Assembly: GCA_910577175.1 (NCBI GenBank)
Contig: CAJTLU010000002.1
Location: forward strand, 253,437 to 298,576
Source: an uncultured Lachnospiraceae bacterium
GTDB taxonomy: Bacteria; Bacillota; Clostridia; Lachnospirales; Lachnospiraceae
Length of the DNA stretch: 45,140 nucleotides
Direction of reading: 5' to 3'
This document shows, in pieces, positions 32,423 to 41,137 of the stretch (position 1 is its first letter; the number at the start of each line of letters is the position of its first letter). Below the pieces are notes generated by a model. That model was not told where the DNA came from and did no database searches. It was given only the letters and a program-made list of their open reading frames with translations. Position numbers and translations under genes: made by a program.

Positions 32423-33303
32423 TGGAGTTTGACGAGCAAAGAAAGCAGAAAACGGAGGAAGCAAACCGGATTCTTAGCCGCTATTTTCCCGGGGAAACAG
32501 GAGAGGAACATCTTCTTTGTGAGGCAATGAATTACAGTGTGTCGGCGGGAGGAAAGCGCCTGAGGCCGGTGCTTTTGTTAGAGACGTTCCGGATGTTCGG
32601 GGGAGCGGATTCCTCTGCGGAGCCTTTTGCGGCAGCTATCGAGCTGATTCACACCTATTCCCTGGTGCATGATGACCTTCCGGCGATGGACAACGACCGT
32701 TACCGCAGAGGGAAGCTTACGACGCATGCGAAGTTCGGGGAGGCAGTCGGGATTCTTGCCGGGGATGCTTTATTAAACTATGCGTTTGAGATTATGAGTG
32801 ACGCGGTCTGCACCCAAGGGGCGTGTGCAGCAAAGGCCATGCGTATCCTTGCGGCAAAAGCCGGTGTGCGTGGAATGATAGCCGGTCAGACGGTGGACCT
32901 TGTGTATACCGGAAAGCCGCTTTCCGTGGAGCTTTTGAATTATATTAATGAGCGCAAGACCTCGGCGCTTTTAAGTGCTGCGCTGATGGCAGGTGCCGCA
33001 CTTGCAGGGGCAAAGGAAGAAGAACTTCGTATTTTGGAGCAGGTGGGGATATATGCCGGGCTGGCATTTCAAATTAAAGACGATATCTTAGATGTGACCG
33101 GAGATGAAGCAAAGCTTGGAAAGCCGCTGCATAGCGATGAAAAGAACGAAAAAACTACTTATGTAGCTTTGACCGGAATAGAAGAAGCAGAGAAAAAGGT
33201 ACGGCAGTATTCCGGACAGGCGGCAGAATTGTTGGATACACTGCCTTACCGGGATTCGTTTTTAAAGGAACTGCTGTTGTATCTGGCAGAGAGGAATTAT
33301 TAA
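32422..33303 (+). CDS. ispA: Polyprenyl synthetase, geranyl/farnesyl diphosphate synthase
   Basis: It condenses isopentenyl diphosphate with allylic diphosphates. The first aspartate-rich motif is D84-D85 to D90 (HDDLPAMDND) and the second is DDILD at 220-224; GGKRLRP binds diphosphate. The 293 residues and the small residues before the first motif fit a short-chain (C15) synthase. It is beside dxs, the first gene of the MEP pathway, as in many Clostridia. Confidence 0.95.
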   Translation: MEFDEQRKQKTEEANRILSRYFPGETGEEHLLCEAMNYSVSAGGKRLRPVLLLETFRMFGGADSSAEPFAAAIELIHTYSLVHDDLPAMDNDRYRRGKLTTHAKFGEAVGILAGDALLNYAFEIMSDAVCTQGACAAKAMRILAAKAGVRGMIAGQTVDLVYTGKPLSVELLNYINERKTSALLSAALMAGAALAGAKEEELRILEQVGIYAGLAFQIKDDILDVTGDEAKLGKPLHSDEKNEKTTYVALTGIEEAEKKVRQYSGQAAELLDTLPYRDSFLKELLLYLAERNY

Positions 33304-33331
33304 GGGCTGCAAAGGCTCCGGAGGCAGAGGA

Positions 33332-35218
33332 ATGAAAGGATTGCTGGAACAGATCAATCAACCGAACGATATAAAAAAAATAGATGAAAAAGACTATGCG
33401 AAGCTGGCAAAAGAAATCCGTGCCTTTCTGGTTCAGAGTGTCAGTAAAAACGGCGGGCATCTTGCCTCCAATCTGGGGGCGGTAGAGCTTACGATGGCGC
33501 TGCATCTTGTAATGGACTTTCCGGAGGACAAGCTGATTTTTGATGTCGGGCACCAGGCATATACCCATAAAATCCTGACAGGACGAAAAAAAGATTTTGC
33601 GACGCTACGCTGCTACGAAGGCTTAAGCGGTTTTCCAAAGCGTAAGGAAAGCGAATGTGATGCATTTGATACCGGGCACAGTTCCACTTCCGTTTCTGCC
33701 GCGGCAGGCATTGCAACGGCAAGAGACCTTGAGGGAAGGCATTACCGTGTGGCTGCCGTCATCGGGGACGGGGCGCTGTCGGGCGGTATGGCGTATGAAG
33801 CCTTAAATCATATCGGCGGCAGCCGTTCTAATATGCTGATTGTATTAAACGATAATCATATGTCCATTTCGGAAAATATCGGCGGTATGGCGACTTATCT
33901 CGGAAAAATTCGTACCAATACAAAGTATGTCGGGTTTAAGGACGATTTGGAACAGACATTACGGAAAACCCGTTTCGGGACAAAGCTGGTCTATAAGCTG
34001 AAGCGTTCGAAGGATTCCATCAAGCATCTGATTGTGCCGGGAATGTTTTTTGAGGACATGGGGATTACGTATATCGGACCTATTGACGGACATAACATAG
34101 AATTGATGGTGCGTGCGTTCCGCACTGCATTTGCGGCAAATAAGCCGGTACTTGTTCATGTGGTAACGGAAAAAGGCCATGGGTACGGCTTTGCGAAAAA
34201 GGATCCAAGCACTTTTCATGGAATCGGGCCGTTCCATATTAAAACCGGAAAGGTATTGGAGCCGTCCATGGAGACGAGTTATACCGACGTCTTTTCTGAG
34301 GCAGTCTGCGCGTTGGCAGAGAAAAATGAAAGGATTGCAGCGATTACCGCGGCAATGCCGCAGGGGACGGGGCTTTCAGAGTTTGCCGAAAGGTATCCGG
34401 AGCGCTTTTTTGATGTGGGAATTGCAGAGGAGCATGCAGTGACGTTTGCAGCAGGGCTTGCTGCCGGAGGATATAAGCCGGTTGTGGCAGTGTATTCGAC
34501 CTTTTTGCAGCGTGCTTATGACCAGATTGTACATGATGTCTGTGTCGGCGGACTGCCGGTTATTTTTGCAGTAGACCGTGCGGGAATTGTCGGAAATGAC
34601 GGGGAAACGCACCAGGGAATTTTGGACATTTCTTATCTTGCACATATTCCCGGTATGACGGTAATGGCGCCCCGGGACGGTGCAGAGCTCAAGCAGATGC
34701 TTTCGTTTGCAGTGGAGTTAAAAAAGCCCGCGGCAATCCGGTATCCGCGCGGCGCTGCCCATACGATTACAGAATGTCCGTTGACGCCGCTTGTATACGG
34801 CAGGGCGGAGGTACTGTATGAGGAGCGCGGGGAAGAAGGAAAGAAAGACGGAATTGCACTGCTGGCGCTCGGAAGCATGGTGGAAACGGCAGTAAAGGTC
34901 AGGGAGCTGCTTTCTGCTGAAGCATATCATGTTACGGTGGTAAACATGCGGTTTGTTTCGCCGTTAGATACGGAGCTGCTTGAGAGGATGGCAAAACAGT
35001 ACTGTATGCTTGTTACAATGGAAGAAAATGTCCATGCGGGCGGCTTTGGCGAAAAGACAGCGGCGTACTTTGCAGAGCGTGGAACGTGTGTGCATTTGAA
35101 AAGCATTGCGCTTCCGGACCATTATATTGAGCACGGAGATGCCGGGCTGCTGCGGCAGAAGTACGGATTGACAGCAGAAAAGATTGCCGGAGAGATAAGG
35201 CTTGCTTATCATGGTTAA
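33332..35218 (+). CDS. dxs: 1-deoxy-D-xylulose-5-phosphate synthase
   Basis: Dxs condenses pyruvate and glyceraldehyde 3-phosphate, the entry step of the MEP isoprenoid pathway, with thiamine diphosphate. The 628-residue protein has the family start (LAKEIRAFLVQSVSKNGGHLASNLG), the TPP-magnesium motif GDGALSGGMAYEALN to NDN, and the catalytic Glu region DVGIAEEHAVTFAAG. The transketolase C domain is complete. AGAGGA lies just before the ATG. The tlyA gene follows 14 bp later. Confidence 0.97.
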   Translation: MKGLLEQINQPNDIKKIDEKDYAKLAKEIRAFLVQSVSKNGGHLASNLGAVELTMALHLVMDFPEDKLIFDVGHQAYTHKILTGRKKDFATLRCYEGLSGFPKRKESECDAFDTGHSSTSVSAAAGIATARDLEGRHYRVAAVIGDGALSGGMAYEALNHIGGSRSNMLIVLNDNHMSISENIGGMATYLGKIRTNTKYVGFKDDLEQTLRKTRFGTKLVYKLKRSKDSIKHLIVPGMFFEDMGITYIGPIDGHNIELMVRAFRTAFAANKPVLVHVVTEKGHGYGFAKKDPSTFHGIGPFHIKTGKVLEPSMETSYTDVFSEAVCALAEKNERIAAITAAMPQGTGLSEFAERYPERFFDVGIAEEHAVTFAAGLAAGGYKPVVAVYSTFLQRAYDQIVHDVCVGGLPVIFAVDRAGIVGNDGETHQGILDISYLAHIPGMTVMAPRDGAELKQMLSFAVELKKPAAIRYPRGAAHTITECPLTPLVYGRAEVLYEERGEEGKKDGIALLALGSMVETAVKVRELLSAEAYHVTVVNMRFVSPLDTELLERMAKQYCMLVTMEENVHAGGFGEKTAAYFAERGTCVHLKSIALPDHYIEHGDAGLLRQKYGLTAEKIAGEIRLAYHG

Positions 35219-35232
35219 GCAAAGGAGAGAAC

Positions 35233-36102
35233 ATGCCGGAAAAGAAAAAAGAGCGATTGGATGTATTGCTGGTCCGCCGGAATATGGCAGAGTCGAGAGA
35301 AAAGGCGAAGGCATATATTATGGCGGGCAATGTTTTTGTAGATGGAAGCAGAGAGGATAAGGCAGGAACTGTCGTGCCGGAGGATGCCCTGATTGAACTG
35401 CGTGGTCTTGCCATGAAGTATGTCAGCCGGGGCGGGTTTAAGTTAGAAAAGGCGGTAGATGCTTTTGGAATCGTGCTGGAGGACGCGGTATGCATGGATG
35501 TCGGTTCCTCTACCGGAGGATTTACGGATTGCATGCTGCAAAACGGCGCGCGGAAGGTATTTGCGGTGGATGTGGGAACGAACCAGCTTGCGTGGAGGCT
35601 GCGTACCGACGAACGGGTAGTTTCCATGGAAAAGACGAATATCCGTTATGTGATGCCGGAGGATATTGGCGAGGCAGTGGATTTTGTGTCCGTTGACGTT
35701 GCGTTTATTTCCCTGACAAAGGTGCTGGAGCCGGTACGGAATCTGATGAAGACCGGCGCGCGCATCGTATGTCTGATTAAGCCGCAGTTTGAAGCGGGAA
35801 GGGAAAAGGTCGGGAAGAAGGGCGTAGTCAGGGAACGGGAGACGCATCTGGAGGTCATTGAACAGGTAATCCGTTATGCGGATGCCTTAGGCTTTCTTAT
35901 GCTGGGGATTGAGTATTCCCCAATCCGCGGGCCGGAAGGAAATATCGAGTATCTTTTATATATGGAAAAGCAGGAAAGGAACGGAGAGGTGCAGGAGGCA
36001 GGAGAAGAGCTGGGAAAAAGGCCGTTATCCAAAGAGGCCGGAGCGCTTCTTCTGACAGCGGACGCGGTGACAAGGAAGGCGCATGAGACGTTGGAAAAGT
36101 AG
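35233..36102 (+). CDS. tlyA: TlyA family rRNA 2'-O-methyltransferase
   Basis: TlyA proteins methylate the 2'-hydroxyl of cytidines in 23S and often 16S rRNA. The N-terminal S4 RNA-binding domain (RLDVLLVRRNMAESREKAKAYI) is followed by an FtsJ-like Rossmann domain with SAM loop DVGSSTGGFTDCML. The catalytic K-D-K set is probably intact. The tail of about 45 residues (QERNGEVQEAGEELGKRP and on) is longer than usual. AAAGGAG is 6 nt before the ATG. It ends the operon that begins at asp23. Confidence 0.94.
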   Translation: MPEKKKERLDVLLVRRNMAESREKAKAYIMAGNVFVDGSREDKAGTVVPEDALIELRGLAMKYVSRGGFKLEKAVDAFGIVLEDAVCMDVGSSTGGFTDCMLQNGARKVFAVDVGTNQLAWRLRTDERVVSMEKTNIRYVMPEDIGEAVDFVSVDVAFISLTKVLEPVRNLMKTGARIVCLIKPQFEAGREKVGKKGVVRERETHLEVIEQVIRYADALGFLMLGIEYSPIRGPEGNIEYLLYMEKQERNGEVQEAGEELGKRPLSKEAGALLLTADAVTRKAHETLEK

Positions 36103-36141
36103 CCATATGTTCCCGGGAACGTTCCATGGGCATCGGGAGAA

Positions 36142-36155
36142 TGCGGAAATTCAAG
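36142..36155 (+). promoter_or_regulatory. 14-mer box upstream of the nadK promoter (copy 3 of 3)
   Basis: TGCGGAAATTCAAG begins 50 bp before the nadK -10. It lies 10-20 bp after a cluster of short palindromes (36111-36132). Confidence 0.5.
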
Positions 36156-36168
36156 AGGGGAATTGTAC

Positions 36169-36197
36169 TTGACTTTCCGTTCGTTTGGTTGTAGACT
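36169..36197 (+). promoter_or_regulatory. Promoter of nadK-argR-yebC
   Basis: TTGACT, 17 nt, TAGACT, about 38 bp before the nadK start. Confidence 0.65.
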
Positions 36198-36234
36198 ATA
36201 ACTACCTTAAAAGTATGTCTGACAGGAGGACGAA

Positions 36235-37080
36235 GTGCCGATGAAAAAGGTTTGCGTTATAGCGAATGCCGGGAAAAATAAGGCAGAAGAGATAGCGGAG
36301 CAGGTGTCTTCTTTTTTCTGTCAGCGGGGAATTGAGTCTTCTATATTTTTTGAAGATTTTTCGGAGCAGGTTTCTTATTGCAGAGAGCTGACGGAAGGAG
36401 CCGAATGCGCAGTAGTGCTTGGTGGGGACGGAACCTTAATCCGTGCAGCCGGGCGGCTGGCAGCACAGAAAATCCCGGTTATCGGGATTAATATTGGAAA
36501 TCTCGGTTTTCTGACCGGCGCGGAGTATGGAGCGGCAGAGCCTGCCTTGGAGGCGTTGGTTTCAGGGGATTACCGGATAGAAGAACGTATGATGTTAGAG
36601 GTATCTGTAGGCGACAGGGTGTTCGATACGGCATTAAATGATGCTGTTATTACACGGAGCGGATTTTCCCGTATTATTGGCGTTAGTATTTTTGTAAACG
36701 GCAAGCCGGTCTGCACCTATCGTGGTGACGGTGTGATTATTGCAACTCCCACCGGCTCTACCGGATACAATCTGTCTGCCGGGGGACCTGTCGTCGTTCC
36801 GACAACGGAATTGATTCTGATTACGCCGATTTGCCCGCATTCTTTAAGTGCAAGGGGTATTTTGGTTTCGGGAGAGGACGAGGTGCGTCTGGTAGTACAG
36901 GAAGGGAAAAAGACACAGGACGAGGAAGCGTTTGTTACCGTAGACGGTCAGAATGCGAAAAAGCTTGCGGCAGAGGATCAGGTTGTCATTCGCAGGTCTA
37001 AGGAAAAGGCTTATTTTATACAGTTAAACGACCATAGTTTTTTTGATGTACTACATAAAAAACTGGGCGGCAAGGAGTAG
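36235..37080 (+). CDS. nadK: NAD kinase
   Basis: NadK phosphorylates NAD to NADP. The catalytic GGDGT is at 63-67, followed by NIGNLGFLTG and the NAD-binding TPTGSTGYNLSAGGP. At 281 residues the length is normal. The start is a GTG 5 nt after GGAGG; an ATG two codons later (36241) is 11 nt away and equally possible. Placement between tlyA and argR is conserved in Clostridia. Confidence 0.95.
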   Translation: MPMKKVCVIANAGKNKAEEIAEQVSSFFCQRGIESSIFFEDFSEQVSYCRELTEGAECAVVLGGDGTLIRAAGRLAAQKIPVIGINIGNLGFLTGAEYGAAEPALEALVSGDYRIEERMMLEVSVGDRVFDTALNDAVITRSGFSRIIGVSIFVNGKPVCTYRGDGVIIATPTGSTGYNLSAGGPVVVPTTELILITPICPHSLSARGILVSGEDEVRLVVQEGKKTQDEEAFVTVDGQNAKKLAAEDQVVIRRSKEKAYFIQLNDHSFFDVLHKKLGGKE

Positions 37081-37128
37081 CTTTGAAGACAGGAAACGGA
37101 AAAGAAAAAGAAGGCGGAGAAGGAAAAG

Positions 37129-37602
37129 ATGAAAACGGCAAGGCAGAATAAAATTATTGAGCTGGTAGAGAAAAATGAAATTGAGACACAGGAAGAGCTT
37201 GGTGAGCTTTTGAAAAAAGCGGGATATCATGTAACACAGGCAACGATTTCGCGTGATATCCGCGAGCTGAAGCTGACGAAGGTTGCGATTGATTTAGAGC
37301 GCCAGAAGTATATTGTCCTGCGGGAGCATAACATAGAAATGAATGAAAAGTTTGCGCGGATTTTGCGGGATTCGTTTGTCTCCATGGCAAAGGCACAGAA
37401 TCTTCTGGTGGTAAAGACAGTATCCGGTATGGCAATGGCGGCTGCGGCTGCGCTCGATGCGCTGCAGGTAGACGGAATTGTCGGTTGTATTGCCGGAGAT
37501 GATACAATTATGTGCGCTATCCGGACGGAAAAGGAAACAGAAGCGGTGATGGAAAAGCTCCACCGTTTAATCGGAGATTACAGAACAAGTGAAAAAGAAT
37601 AA
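37129..37602 (+). CDS. argR: Arginine repressor
   Basis: ArgR is a hexameric arginine-sensing repressor of arginine synthesis genes. The N-terminal winged helix (QNKIIELVEKNEIETQEELGELL, then TQATISRDIRELKL) binds DNA. The C-terminal domain has the arginine-binding GDDT in IVGCIAGDDTIMCAIR. Its 157 residues match the family. recN, which usually follows argR in related species, is replaced by yebC 14 bp downstream. argH at 1066 is a likely target. Confidence 0.97.
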   Translation: MKTARQNKIIELVEKNEIETQEELGELLKKAGYHVTQATISRDIRELKLTKVAIDLERQKYIVLREHNIEMNEKFARILRDSFVSMAKAQNLLVVKTVSGMAMAAAAALDALQVDGIVGCIAGDDTIMCAIRTEKETEAVMEKLHRLIGDYRTSEKE

Positions 37603-37616
37603 AGGAGAACGGTGTT

Positions 37617-38357
37617 ATGTCAGGTCATTCCAAGTTTGCAAACATTAAGCACAAAAAAGAGAAGAACGATGCGGCGAAGGGTAAGATTTTTACCCGTATC
37701 GGCCGCGAAATTGCAGTAGCCGTAAAGGAGGGCGGTCCGGATCCGAACAATAACAGTAAGTTAAAGGATGTCGTGGCAAAGGCAAAGGCAAACAACATGC
37801 CGAATGATACGATTGAACGGAGCATTAAGAAGGCAGCCGGAGACGGAGATGCCGTAAATTACGAACATGTTACCTATGAAGGATACGGTCCTGCCGGTAT
37901 TGCGATTATCGTGGACGCGCTGACCGATAATAAGAACCGTACTGCGGCAAATGTGCGCAATGCGTTTACAAAGGGAAACGGAAACATGGGAACTACCGGC
38001 TGCGTTTCTTTTATGTTTGACCAGAAGGGTCAGATTATTGTAGCAAAGGAGGACTATTCCGGGGACGCGGATGAGCTGATGATGACGGCTCTGGATGCCG
38101 GTGCGGAAGACTTTTCCGAGGAAGAGGACAGCTTTGAAATCATTACTGACCCGGACTCGTTCAGCGGGGTTCGGGAAGCGATGGAGCAGGCCGGGATTAC
38201 TATGGTGTCTGCCGAGGTAACGATGATTCCGCAGACCTGGGGAACTTTAACCGATGAAGGCGATATTAAGAGCATGAACAAGCTTCTCGACTTACTTGAC
38301 GAGGACGACGACGTACAGGATGTTTTCCATAACTGGGATATGCCGGAAGAGGAATAG
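37617..38357 (+). CDS. yebC: YebC/PmpR family protein
   Basis: The start MSGHSKFANIKHKKEKNDAA is diagnostic. The family binds DNA or acts on ribosomes: recent work links YebC-type proteins to relief of stalls on proline-rich sequences, so the older label of transcription regulator is only one reading. The product is 246 residues, normal, with an acidic C-terminal end (DEDDDVQDVFHNWDMPEEE). GGAGAAC precedes the ATG. A terminator follows. Confidence 0.95.
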   Translation: MSGHSKFANIKHKKEKNDAAKGKIFTRIGREIAVAVKEGGPDPNNNSKLKDVVAKAKANNMPNDTIERSIKKAAGDGDAVNYEHVTYEGYGPAGIAIIVDALTDNKNRTAANVRNAFTKGNGNMGTTGCVSFMFDQKGQIIVAKEDYSGDADELMMTALDAGAEDFSEEEDSFEIITDPDSFSGVREAMEQAGITMVSAEVTMIPQTWGTLTDEGDIKSMNKLLDLLDEDDDVQDVFHNWDMPEEE

Positions 38358-38385
38358 AACGCGCAATCAGACGCGAAATCAAGAG

Positions 38386-38419
38386 GGGCTGCCGCGGACC
38401 GTGCGGAGCCCTTTCTTTC
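38386..38419 (+). terminator. Intrinsic terminator after yebC
   Basis: GGGCTGCCGC pairs with GCGGAGCCC with one bulge, then CTTTCTTT follows. No clear promoter was seen between this and the helicase gene. Confidence 0.65.
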
Positions 38420-38494
38420 CTATATGGGACATTGCATTGCAGAAAAGCAAAAGAGGTCAGTGTAAGAGTGACAGGCGGATGAGGAGGAGACAGT

Positions 38495-40510
38495 ATGGAG
38501 TTACAGCGGTTTACCGGGGAACAGCGTGCGGCGATTACCCATAAGGAGGGGCCGATGTTGGTGCTTGCGGGACCGGGAAGCGGGAAAACTACAGTGCTTA
38601 CGGAGCGTGTGCGGTTTTTAATTGAAGAATGCGGCGTGCATCCGGGAAATATCTTGGTGATTACGTTTACGAAGGCTGCGGCAGAGGAGATGAAGGAGCG
38701 CTACGAGGCGCTGCCGGCGTCTGCAAAGGGGCGTGTGAACTTCGGTACTTTTCATGCGGTCTTTTTTAAGATTCTGAAATTTGCCTATCATTATGATGCG
38801 GCAAATATTTTAAAGGAGGAGGAACGCTACCGTATTCTCAGGGAGATTGCCTGTGCAAAGATAGAGCAGGACTTTTCGGATGAAAAGGAGCTGGTTGAGG
38901 CAGTCGGCACGGAGATTTCCATGGTAAAGAACGAGCGCTTTTCTTTGGAGAGCTATTATTCTGCGAGCTGTCCGGACGCGGTGTTCCGGGAGATTTATAC
39001 CGAGTACGAGAGACGCCTGCGCAGGGAAAATAAGGTGGATTTTGACGATATGCAGCTGCTTTGCTATCAGCTTTTATCCCAAAGGGAGGATATTTTACGC
39101 CAGTGGCAGCAAAAGTATACCTATATTCTGATTGATGAGTTCCAGGACATTAACCGGCTGCAATACGACACAATACGTCTGCTTGCGGAGCCGGAAAACA
39201 ATCTATTTATCGTAGGGGATGACGACCAGTCGATTTATCGTTTCCGTGGGGCGAGACCGGAGCTGATGCTGCATTTTACGGAGGATTTTAAAGAGGCGGA
39301 AAAGGTCACGCTCCTTTGCAATTTCCGTTCTACGGCGCCGATTGTCAAGGCGGCGCTGCAGGTAGTAGGGAACAACAAACGGCGGTTTGACAAGGCGCTG
39401 TATGCAAAGGAAGAGCAGGGAGAGGCGGTAACTTTTTGTAGCTATCCGGAACGGAAGAAGGAATGTACGGCGATTGCAGAAGAGATTGCGGGACTACATA
39501 AGGCGGGGCTTCCGTGGCGGGAGATAGCGGTGCTGTACCGGACAAACCTCCAGACCAGGGGCATTATGGGGAAGCTGATGGAGTATAACATTCCGTTTAA
39601 AACAAGGGATTCTGTTCCGAATCTTTACGAGCACTGGATTTGCAGGGATTTGCTTGCCTATATTAAAATGGCGCTCGGAAGCCATGAGCGGGGGCTGTTT
39701 TTGCAGATTATGAACCGGCCGAAGCGTTATCTTTCCAGGGAGGCGCTTGATTTATCGGAGGTAGATTTTGAGCGTCTGAAGTCGTATTATGCGGACAAGG
39801 AGTATGTAATTGAACGTATTGAAAAGCTTCAATATGACCTTGCTATGATAAAGGGCTTAAATCCCCTTGCGGCGGTTGTTTATATCCGGCGCGCGGTGGG
39901 CTATGACGGATTCTTAACCGAGTATGCCGCCTACCGTCGGATGCAGGCGGAGGATTTACTTGAGCTGCTGGCGGAGCTGCAGGAGGACGCGGCGGAATAT
40001 CCGGATTTTGCGGCATGGTTTTCCCATATGAAGGAGTATTCCGAACAGCTGCAGCAGCAGAAGCTGCAGGAAAAGAAAAAAACGGCGGAGGCGGTGACGC
40101 TTTCCACCTACCATTCTGCCAAGGGACTCGAATATCATACGGTATTTCTGCCGGAGCTGAACGAGGGACTGACCCCGCACCGGCAGGCAGTGCAGCCCGA
40201 GGATGTGGAGGAGGAGCGCCGGATGTTTTATGTGGCGATGACCCGTGCAAAGCGGAGGCTTGTGCTTTCCTGCATGAAGGAGCTGCGTTCCAAGGAACTG
40301 GTTCCGAGCCGTTTTGTGGGAGAGGTGCTGACAAACCGGGCGGAGCTTACAGCAGGAGCCCGGATTGTACATACTGTTTACGGGGAAGGCACGATTACGG
40401 AAGCAGATGGAGGAAGACTTCGGATACAGTTTGATCGGTTCCCGGAGGAGAAGGTACTGAATGAGGCGTACTGCGTGCAGAGCGGACTGCTGCGGACGGC
40501 GGAGCATTGA
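38495..40510 (+). CDS. UvrD/PcrA-type ATP-dependent DNA helicase
   Basis: This superfamily 1A helicase should move 3' to 5' on single-stranded DNA. Motif I is LAGPGSGKTT (K31), motif II IDEFQD, motif III GDDDQSIYRFRGA, motif V TYHSAKGLEYHTVFLPELNEG and motif VI FYVAMTRAKRRLVLS. At 671 residues it is shorter than PcrA (about 740), with reduced 2B region; the last 50 residues (GARIVHTVYGEGTI and on) look like the small beta-barrel seen at the PcrA C terminus, which binds RNA polymerase. It is probably a second UvrD-like protein and not the main PcrA. GGAGG is close before the ATG. Confidence 0.92.
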   Translation: MELQRFTGEQRAAITHKEGPMLVLAGPGSGKTTVLTERVRFLIEECGVHPGNILVITFTKAAAEEMKERYEALPASAKGRVNFGTFHAVFFKILKFAYHYDAANILKEEERYRILREIACAKIEQDFSDEKELVEAVGTEISMVKNERFSLESYYSASCPDAVFREIYTEYERRLRRENKVDFDDMQLLCYQLLSQREDILRQWQQKYTYILIDEFQDINRLQYDTIRLLAEPENNLFIVGDDDQSIYRFRGARPELMLHFTEDFKEAEKVTLLCNFRSTAPIVKAALQVVGNNKRRFDKALYAKEEQGEAVTFCSYPERKKECTAIAEEIAGLHKAGLPWREIAVLYRTNLQTRGIMGKLMEYNIPFKTRDSVPNLYEHWICRDLLAYIKMALGSHERGLFLQIMNRPKRYLSREALDLSEVDFERLKSYYADKEYVIERIEKLQYDLAMIKGLNPLAAVVYIRRAVGYDGFLTEYAAYRRMQAEDLLELLAELQEDAAEYPDFAAWFSHMKEYSEQLQQQKLQEKKKTAEAVTLSTYHSAKGLEYHTVFLPELNEGLTPHRQAVQPEDVEEERRMFYVAMTRAKRRLVLSCMKELRSKELVPSRFVGEVLTNRAELTAGARIVHTVYGEGTITEADGGRLRIQFDRFPEEKVLNEAYCVQSGLLRTAEH

Positions 40511-40637
40511 CTATTATGCCTATCCGGGTATTGCAAAACAGCACGCGCAGCGGGGCGCGACATTAATCCGCCTGTTCCCGGACGGGAGCTACCGGATAGA
40601 ACAGGCGGACTATGTGCCGGAACATGACGCACGCTGA
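40461..40637 (+). CDS. Possible small protein overlapping the helicase 3' end
   Basis: A 58-codon frame starts at ATG 40461, inside the helicase gene in another frame, with GGAGGAG about 10 nt upstream. Its part past the helicase stop reads as ordinary protein: DYYAYPGIAKQHAQRG, then LIRLFPDGSYRIEQADYVPEHDAR. The first 16 residues are Arg- and Cys-rich and look like overlap translation only, so the true start could be further in. No family recognised. It could be a small gene or a remnant of one. Confidence 0.35.
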   Translation: MRRTACRADCCGRRSIDYYAYPGIAKQHAQRGATLIRLFPDGSYRIEQADYVPEHDAR

Positions 40638-40667
40638 GAAATAGCGGTCATATCCTGAAGGAAGGAG

Positions 40668-40979
40668 CTAGTCCTCTTCCTCTTCAAACATTTCGTCGAA
40701 CTCCGCATTGTCTAAAAGTTCGTCAAAGGCGTCAGAAACCGCTTCAAATTCGTCGTCATCCTCAATATTAACCAGGTCGATGTCGTCCTCGCCCTTTTCC
40801 TCAAAGCGGTACAGGAAAATTTCCGCCTCCGGGTCGTCGCCCTCCGGGAGCAGTGCAATATAGTTCCTGCCGTCTACCGGGAAAATGGCGATGACGTCGC
40901 AGATAATCTCGCTGCCGTCTTCCATTGTCAGGGTAATCTGGTCGTTATCGTTTTCATAAAGCTTTGAATTTTCGTCCAT
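40668..40979 (-). CDS. DUF1292 family protein
   Basis: This 103-residue, strongly acidic protein (long Asp/Glu tail, DELLDNAEFDEMFEEEED) has the DUF1292 core: ITLTMEDGSEIICDVIAIFPVDGRNYIALLP, then IFLYRFEEK. Function is unknown; in Firmicutes the gene is often beside alaS-ruvX or ferric uptake genes, which are not here. AAAGGAG is 7 nt before the ATG. It converges on the helicase gene and diverges from the DUF3592 gene. Confidence 0.93.
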   Translation of the reverse strand: MDENSKLYENDNDQITLTMEDGSEIICDVIAIFPVDGRNYIALLPEGDDPEAEIFLYRFEEKGEDDIDLVNIEDDDEFEAVSDAFDELLDNAEFDEMFEEEED

Positions 40980-41066
40980 GGTGTACTCCTTTCCAAACCA
41001 GAATGTAATATAATTATGAAACTGCTTCTAGTATAGCAGACAATGAGGAAAAAGAAAAGGAAAAGT

Positions 41067-41095
41067 TTGACGGATTCCGGCGTGTTTGTTACAAT
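41067..41095 (+). promoter_or_regulatory. Promoter of the DUF3592-like gene
   Basis: TTGACG, 17 nt, TACAAT, about 40 bp before the start codon. Confidence 0.7.
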
Positions 41096-41137
41096 AAATG
41101 CAGAAACAGAGCGGTTACGGCAAGACACGGAGGATGT

